Of a stretch of 16,946 bases of DNA, positions 13,361-16,946 are shown one piece after another. Each line of letters starts with the position of its first letter. Within the stretch, counting starts at the first letter, position 1. The notes beneath the pieces are model-generated. The model did not search any database, was not told where the DNA came from, and saw nothing but the letters and a program-made list of their open reading frames with translations. Made by a program: the position numbers and the translations under genes. The DNA comes from Cyanobacteria bacterium RUI128 (GTDB taxonomy: Bacteria; Cyanobacteriota; Vampirovibrionia; Gastranaerophilales; Gastranaerophilaceae). Where the stretch lies: positions 1-16,946 of the forward strand of contig JAILHQ010000112.1 of assembly GCA_024695725.1 (NCBI GenBank), written 5' to 3'.

Positions 13361-14556
13361 ATAACACCTCCGTTATTATTTAGTTTCCCAACTATCTTTT
13401 TTGCATTAGCCAATGTTTCTTCCGTCAGTTCGGATATTGTCATATCCAAATACTTAGAAACAACGTTAATTGTATTATTGTTCAGCATCTGAGCAAATTT
13501 TTCATGCTGTTCTGTCTGAGCCACACACATTCCGTCAGCAAATTTTTTCAACTGATCTGCAATATTTGGCGGGATATCCATACTTGCCAGTTTTACGGCT
13601 TGTTCATTTATAAAATCGTTCGTTGTATCTCTTACTGACCGGCTAATATTATCCATCGCTCTGAATTTTTCCGCAAATGAATTAAGATATTCGGACAATT
13701 CAATACCCTTTACCGGATTATTCTCATCAAAATACCACAGAGAAAGCCCCTCCTGCTGGTTAAAATCGTCAGGCTTTTTAAAAACTTTTCCTCTGTATTC
13801 AAAAATACCCTCATGCGTTTTGAATAATACGTTTTTTAAGACCTCCTCAAGCGAATTTGTCTCAACTTTGTTCATAGGTATCGGCGAAATAAGATATGTC
13901 TTTCCGATATTTTCCCCGAACATACCGCACCAATCGTTCATAACAGCATAATTTGTTATGAAAGAATAGTTTAAATCAGGCCTGCACCCGAAGATTTCCA
14001 AAAGATGCTTACACCCCGGGGCATTATAAGCGTAGGCTTCAACCTTTTGTTTTGTATCAGAATATATTTTTGCACCCGCAAGCTGCACCAAACCGCCGCC
14101 TAAAGAATGGCCCGTAAGGGTTATTTTAGCCTTTGGGTTTTGGGCTTTGACCAATTTATAAAACTCATACGAATCTTCAAACTGTTCATCAACCTCTGAG
14201 GTAATAAATTTCACATCCGATACTACATCTTTTGCAAGCGCCATAACATCAGACTGGTTTTCACCGAGCCCTAAACGTTCTGTTCCTCTGTATGCTATTA
14301 CAAGTTCTTTTGTTTTTACATTTTCGAACAGATTAGCAGAAAACCCGCTGACTAAATTCTTATAACTGTAAAAATCATTGTTTCCTCTTTGGCTGAGCAG
14401 ACTGTCCGTAACCTTCTGAAGTTTGGTATTTTCTGTATTAACTTCCTTTTGCCTATGATTTTTCAGCCCCAAATACAGCTCTCCGCCATAGGCAATATGA
14501 GCAAGATCTAAAAACTCTGAATTAATCTTTGGTCTCAGCCATCCGAATATCTGCAT
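13357..14556 (-). CDS. Class 3 lipase-type alpha/beta hydrolase
   Basis: 399 residues. The nucleophile elbow is TLTGHSLGGGLVQLAG (147-162) with S151. AYRGTE (88-93) forms the oxyanion side, AYNAPG (176-181) follows, and MNDWCGMFG (206-214) offers an Asp, with H248 a possible catalytic His. This is the Mbeg1-like/fungal lipase-3 pattern. The last 130 residues are helical and of unknown role (a regulatory or binding extension). No signal peptide is seen, so the enzyme is probably cytosolic unless exported by an unseen route. It likely hydrolyses lipid or other esters. The ATG at 14556 is preceded by GGGGAGGG, a strong ribosome site. First gene of an operon with the PQ-loop protein and the FMN reductase. 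Confidence 0.85.
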   Translation of the reverse strand: MQIFGWLRPKINSEFLDLAHIAYGGELYLGLKNHRQKEVNTENTKLQKVTDSLLSQRGNNDFYSYKNLVSGFSANLFENVKTKELVIAYRGTERLGLGENQSDVMALAKDVVSDVKFITSEVDEQFEDSYEFYKLVKAQNPKAKITLTGHSLGGGLVQLAGAKIYSDTKQKVEAYAYNAPGCKHLLEIFGCRPDLNYSFITNYAVMNDWCGMFGENIGKTYLISPIPMNKVETNSLEEVLKNVLFKTHEGIFEYRGKVFKKPDDFNQQEGLSLWYFDENNPVKGIELSEYLNSFAEKFRAMDNISRSVRDTTNDFINEQAVKLASMDIPPNIADQLKKFADGMCVAQTEQHEKFAQMLNNNTINVVSKYLDMTISELTEETLANAKKIVGKLNNNGGVI

Positions 14557-14633
14557 GCACCCTCCCCGAATAATCGTTTCTTCGATATTAACACAAAACC
14601 TGAACTAATCCCACAAAAACACACAAAGCAACA

Positions 14634-14658
14634 TGTCTGAAATATGCGTGATCAGACA
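14634..14658. repeat. Inverted repeat upstream of the lipase operon
   Basis: TGTCTGA (14634-14640) and TCAGACA (14652-14658) are perfect inverted arms with an 11-base spacer, 78 bases upstream of the lipase start. The arm size and spacing fit an operator or a hairpin in the operon's 5' leader. No -10/-35 can be assigned with confidence. Confidence 0.35.
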
Positions 14659-14744
14659 GTTTTAGGAATTATAAACTTTTGTAACACATGTAGAATAAAT
14701 TAATCAATTTTTGAGAGATTAAAAACTTTACATGAGTATAAGAG

Positions 14745-14880
14745 TATAAAAAGATAGAAACACGCACGAGGAAAAATCTCAAAGCAATTTGAGACGAGGA
14801 CTAGAGAAAATTAAGACAGTTTCTTTCTACACACACACTACACTTCACAAATTTTCAGAGCCTTCAGGCTCTTTTTTTTT
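14745..14880 (+). ncRNA. Candidate structured small RNA
   Basis: A plus-strand transcript must end at the terminator at 14857-14880, yet no plus-strand gene lies upstream; the neighbours on both sides are minus-strand. Within it, AGATAGAAAC (14752-14761) pairs with GTTTCTTTCT (14819-14828) with one mismatch. This outer stem encloses a perfect hairpin TCTCAAA-GCAA-TTTGAGA (14777-14794) capped by a GNRA tetraloop. ACGAGGA occurs twice, once on each side of that hairpin (14766-14772 and 14794-14800), giving a symmetric internal loop. No open frame of note. The 5' end is a guess; TATAA-like sequences near 14737-14750 could be -10 elements. It does not match any small RNA I know (not obviously 6S, tmRNA, SRP or RNase P). 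Confidence 0.5.
14857..14880 (+). terminator. Strong terminator of the small RNA
   Basis: AGAGCC-TTCA-GGCTCT (14857-14872) followed by nine T (14872-14880). On the minus strand no T run follows the hairpin, so it acts in the plus direction only. Confidence 0.85.
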
Positions 14881-14904
14881 GCCCTGAAAGTTTTAATATA
14901 CAAC

Positions 14905-15534
14905 TTAATGGCTGACTGATTTTAATATTTCCATAATACTTAGGTAATGTGAAGCAGCACCGAGTATTACAAAGAGGTGCCATACGCAATGCATAAATTT
15001 CTTTTTTGAAAGATAAAATACGCAGCCTGCAGAATAAAATAATCCGCCTATAAGTAAATACCAAACGGCAAGATGGCTTGCATTATTCCATATTGCATAA
15101 AACAGGAACAAAGAAAGCCAGCCCATAACCAGATACAAACCTGTTGAGAGGTATTTGAATTTAAGGGTAAGACAGGAATAAACTATACCCGTAATTGCCA
15201 GATACCACGTCATTGCAAGCAGTGCAACCGAGAGTGGGAAGTCCACAACAAGAAGTAATATCGGGGTATAAGTTCCCGCTATAAGCATAAATATTGCACT
15301 GTGGTCAATTTTACGAAATACCTTTTTTGCTGTTTCATTGACCATAGCGTGATACAGCGCAGAGGACTGAAACAATATAAAAAGAGTTGCCCCGAAGATT
15401 GCCGTTGATGATGCCTCCATTGCATTATGTGATGATACTGCGAGCATAACTATCGCATAGATAGAAAACAATGCACCCAAAGAATGGCTGAACGCGTTCA
15501 TGAACTCTTCCAACGGTGTATATCTTCTTTCCAT
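14905..15534 (-). CDS. Hemolysin III family (PAQR/YqfA-type) membrane protein
   Basis: 209 residues with seven hydrophobic segments. Family signatures are present: N-terminal EEFMNAFSHSLGAL, SALYHAM (S-x-x-x-H), the RKIDHSAIFMLIAGTYTP segment, and the late M-H-x-x-W-H...S-H pattern in FMHCVWHLFVILGAASH. The Ser, Asp and His residues are the presumed zinc site of PAQR-type proteins. Despite the name, few members are shown to lyse cells; related proteins influence membrane fluidity homeostasis. Ribosome site CAGGAGT 7-8 bases before the ATG. It stands alone, with the small-RNA terminator 24 bases beyond its stop facing the other way. Confidence 0.92.
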   Translation of the reverse strand: MERRYTPLEEFMNAFSHSLGALFSIYAIVMLAVSSHNAMEASSTAIFGATLFILFQSSALYHAMVNETAKKVFRKIDHSAIFMLIAGTYTPILLLVVDFPLSVALLAMTWYLAITGIVYSCLTLKFKYLSTGLYLVMGWLSLFLFYAIWNNASHLAVWYLLIGGLFYSAGCVFYLSKKKFMHCVWHLFVILGAASHYLSIMEILKSVSH

Positions 15535-15701
15535 AATCTTAACTCCTGTGTTTTATACTGAATTATTCTAGCATAAACCTGATGAATTTATTCCGTAAAA
15601 TTTTAATTTTTACAATAGGTTAAGAAACAGGGAAAAAGGGTAGAAAAAAATTTTTTCGCATGTATTATATAAAAACACCATTTTGAGGAAAGGAGATGTG
15701 T

Positions 15702-15989
15702 ATGAGAATTCAGGCTATTCATTCAACAACAAACAGACCAACATTCCAGCAGAAAAGACCGCACGAAGGATATGACAGAAGTGCAACAATACAGGATTTG
15801 TTTGAATCAGAAGACAGAATCATTGCAAATCAGGAAAAACTTTTTGCGAGACAAAACGATGCGTTAGCCAAAGCGTTGTGGGTTATTATGAACCAAAACG
15901 GCGGTTCAAAAGAAGTCGCAAATTTCCAGATGAGAGAGGCTGATAAATCACTCAGCAAACTGTCGCCTGATATGAAAAATTTTAAATAA
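15702..15989 (+). CDS. Small lineage-type protein with N-terminal Phe motif
   Basis: 95 residues; no family recognised. The start is set at 15702 rather than the in-frame ATG at 15696, because AAAGGAG (15689-15695) abuts 15696 but sits 6 bases before 15702. The first 20 residues are polar and contain RPTFQQK (F13 in this numbering), the same kind of motif as in the proteins at 19, 9219 and 16186. The remainder looks helical (IQDLFESEDRIIANQEKLF, NDALAKALWVIMNQ), probably a short coiled coil. No signal peptide. Monocistronic, with its own terminator 9 bases after the stop. Confidence 0.8.
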   Translation: MRIQAIHSTTNRPTFQQKRPHEGYDRSATIQDLFESEDRIIANQEKLFARQNDALAKALWVIMNQNGGSKEVANFQMREADKSLSKLSPDMKNFK

Positions 15990-15997
15990 ACAAACAT

Positions 15998-16030
15998 AAA
16001 CCCGAGGTTATTCCCTCGGGTTTTGTTTTT
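15998..16030 (+). terminator. Rho-independent terminator after the gene at 15702
   Basis: AAACCCGAGG (15998-16007) pairs perfectly with CCTCGGGTTT (16014-16023) around a 6-base loop, followed by TTTTGTTTTT. Confidence 0.92.
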
Positions 16031-16035
16031 AAGAG

Positions 16036-16053
16036 ATATTGTCCATACAATAT
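16036..16053. repeat. Small hairpin in the leader of the gene at 16186
   Basis: ATATTGT-CCAT-ACAATAT is a perfect 7-bp hairpin lying 6 bases after the previous terminator and 133 bases before the next ATG. It could be a leader structure or operator. The rest of the 155-base gap is AT-rich, with no clear promoter. Confidence 0.3.
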
Positions 16054-16185
16054 TTACCGGTGGGACATGCAGTTTTTGATGTTCATTACTTAAAGTTTTG
16101 TAAAATATATTTTATATTCTTCAGCAAATTTATTTTTTAGAACATTTAAATCAAATGTGTAGGAATAAAACAGAGGAAATTATGT

Positions 16186-16737
16186 ATGAACAACTCTATC
16201 AACAGACAACAATACAGCCCAAATTTTGGAATGGCACTCGTAATCGAGAAAAAAGCACAACCTTTCATTGAATCATTACCTTCAGCAGAACGAAAATATC
16301 TTCACGAACTCGGTAACAGAATAAAAGGTTCACGTAATGATATTTATATTCTGGAAGATGGGAAAGTAAGTTTAACTTATCGTCCAAAGCCTTCTGAAAT
16401 CAGACTTGTAAATGATGAAAACAGAGCTGCTATTGAGGCGGAAGATAAAATTAAAAGGGAAAAATTTAAGAAAGAACTAAACCCGAATGAAAAAATATAT
16501 AAAATTTCAGAGGATTTTAAAACTATAAAGAACGTGTTAAAAATAAAATTATTTTCAAGAGAATCAAAATTTATGAAGAGATTAAAAATTGCCGAAGAAC
16601 TTCAAAAAGCATCTGACAGAGATGATGCACTGCAAATAGTAGTAGAAAAAAGAATAGCTTCAAAAGATGATATTGCAAAAAAAGAAACAGAAAAATTAAT
16701 GTCTGAATTTGGCGGAAAAATAAAATCTAAAAATTAA
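16186..16737 (+). CDS. Small lineage-type basic protein with N-terminal Phe motif
   Basis: 183 residues, family not recognised. It opens MNNSINRQQYSPNFGMAL with the motif SPNFG (F14), then a compact part with likely beta strands (DIYILEDGKVSLTYRP, 52-67) and a long Lys/Glu-rich helical half (EAEDKIKREKFKKELN; KFMKRLKIAEELQKASDRDD). No membrane segment or signal peptide. The start at 16186 is supported by AGAGGA 8-9 bases upstream; an ATG at 16182 is out of frame. It may belong with the gene at 15702 as one of a set of small Phe-motif proteins; the two have separate terminators. Confidence 0.8.
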   Translation: MNNSINRQQYSPNFGMALVIEKKAQPFIESLPSAERKYLHELGNRIKGSRNDIYILEDGKVSLTYRPKPSEIRLVNDENRAAIEAEDKIKREKFKKELNPNEKIYKISEDFKTIKNVLKIKLFSRESKFMKRLKIAEELQKASDRDDALQIVVEKRIASKDDIAKKETEKLMSEFGGKIKSKN

Positions 16738-16749
16738 ATTTATAACAAA

Positions 16750-16775
16750 AAACCGAGGAATTTCTTCCTCGGTTT
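16750..16775. terminator. Terminator between the gene at 16186 and gap
   Basis: AAACCGAGGAA (16750-16760) pairs perfectly with TTCCTCGGTTT (16765-16775) around TTTC. The T tract is better on the minus strand (TTTTTTG), so it mainly ends gap transcription, but it can serve both convergent genes. Confidence 0.85.
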
Positions 16776-16819
16776 CTTACTTATTTTATTATAAGGTTAA
16801 ATCCTTATTATATTTACCC

Positions 16820-16946
16820 CTATAATTTGTTAGCAACCATCTTAGTAGTTTCAGCCAGTCTTGTAGAATAACCCATTTCGTTATCATACCAAGAAATGAT
16901 TTTAACCATGTTGTCGCCCATAACTCTTGTTAATAAAGCGTCAACT
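16820..16946 (-). CDS. gap: Glyceraldehyde-3-phosphate dehydrogenase, C-terminal fragment
   Basis: Only the last 41 residues lie in the window; the gene continues past 16946. It reads [20 protein letters not shown] followed by [20 protein letters not shown] and a final Leu. The [14 protein letters not shown] block is the highly conserved end of the GAPDH catalytic domain (S-W-Y-D-N-E-x-G-Y-S). The enzyme oxidises glyceraldehyde 3-phosphate to 1,3-bisphosphoglycerate in glycolysis. NAD or NADP preference cannot be judged from this fragment. Confidence 0.97.
   Translation of the reverse strand, partial: VDALLTRVMGDNMVKIISWYDNEMGYSTRLAETTKMVANKL

Noticed and set aside
16791..16808. Inverted repeat ATAAGG / CCTTAT beyond the gap stop
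   Set aside because: Only 6 AT-rich base pairs; the terminator at 16750-16775 explains the end of gap transcription better.

Overview
The window is 16.9 kb of AT-rich bacterial chromosome carrying 20 protein genes of ordinary or hypothetical type (one of them cut by the window edge), plus two very short probable leader peptides. There are no tRNA, rRNA, CRISPR or insertion-sequence features. A complete minC-minD-minE set, Shine-Dalgarno-led genes, Rho-independent terminators, and several lineage-type hypotheticals carrying a short Phe-centred motif (SFKG, NFT, NFG, TFRG, TFQQ) suggest a gut Melainabacteria/Gastranaerophilales-like organism. That placement is an inference from style, not proven by a marker gene.

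Layout. 1-2426: a divergent CheR-like methyltransferase candidate (+), then on the minus strand a CxxCxxCC (YkgJ-type) metal-binding protein and a lone MalG-type sugar ABC permease with no partner subunits nearby. 2427-2819: a 390-base gap that is not empty. It holds a promoter-like sequence, a 12-codon micro-ORF, a mutually exclusive antiterminator/terminator pair, and a second 27-codon micro-ORF starting with the same MI-x-NLRRR peptide and the same DNA. Its coding strand can pair with the region just before the next gene. This is the strongest candidate for an undescribed regulatory system in the window. 2820-5947: two lineage-type multi-membrane-segment proteins, each with an internal SFKG motif, flanking pnuC on the other strand. 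6048-9206: an operon minC-minD-minE-YrdC/Sua5, with unusual low-complexity acidic expansions in MinC (linker) and MinE (about 90-residue tail). 9219-10253 (minus): an HExxH metalloprotease with a lipobox-like membrane segment. 10425-10835: an orphan small protein with its own terminator. 10947-12407: gltX. 12445-14556 (minus): a tight operon of a class-3 lipase-type hydrolase, a PQ-loop-like small membrane protein and an FMN-dependent reductase. 14557-14904: a second long gap, containing what looks like a free-standing structured small RNA ending in a strong terminator. 14905-15534 (minus): a hemolysin III/PAQR-type membrane protein. 15702-16737: two small lineage-type proteins, each with the N-terminal Phe motif and its own terminator. 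16820-16946: the C-terminal 41 residues of glyceraldehyde-3-phosphate dehydrogenase on the minus strand.

Functionally, the Min operon places the division septum and its last gene feeds the tRNA t6A pathway. gltX, gap and pnuC are housekeeping (translation, glycolysis, NAD precursor uptake). The rest are surface/membrane or lineage-specific proteins whose jobs cannot be read from sequence alone. All calls come from reading the sequence; no database search was run.
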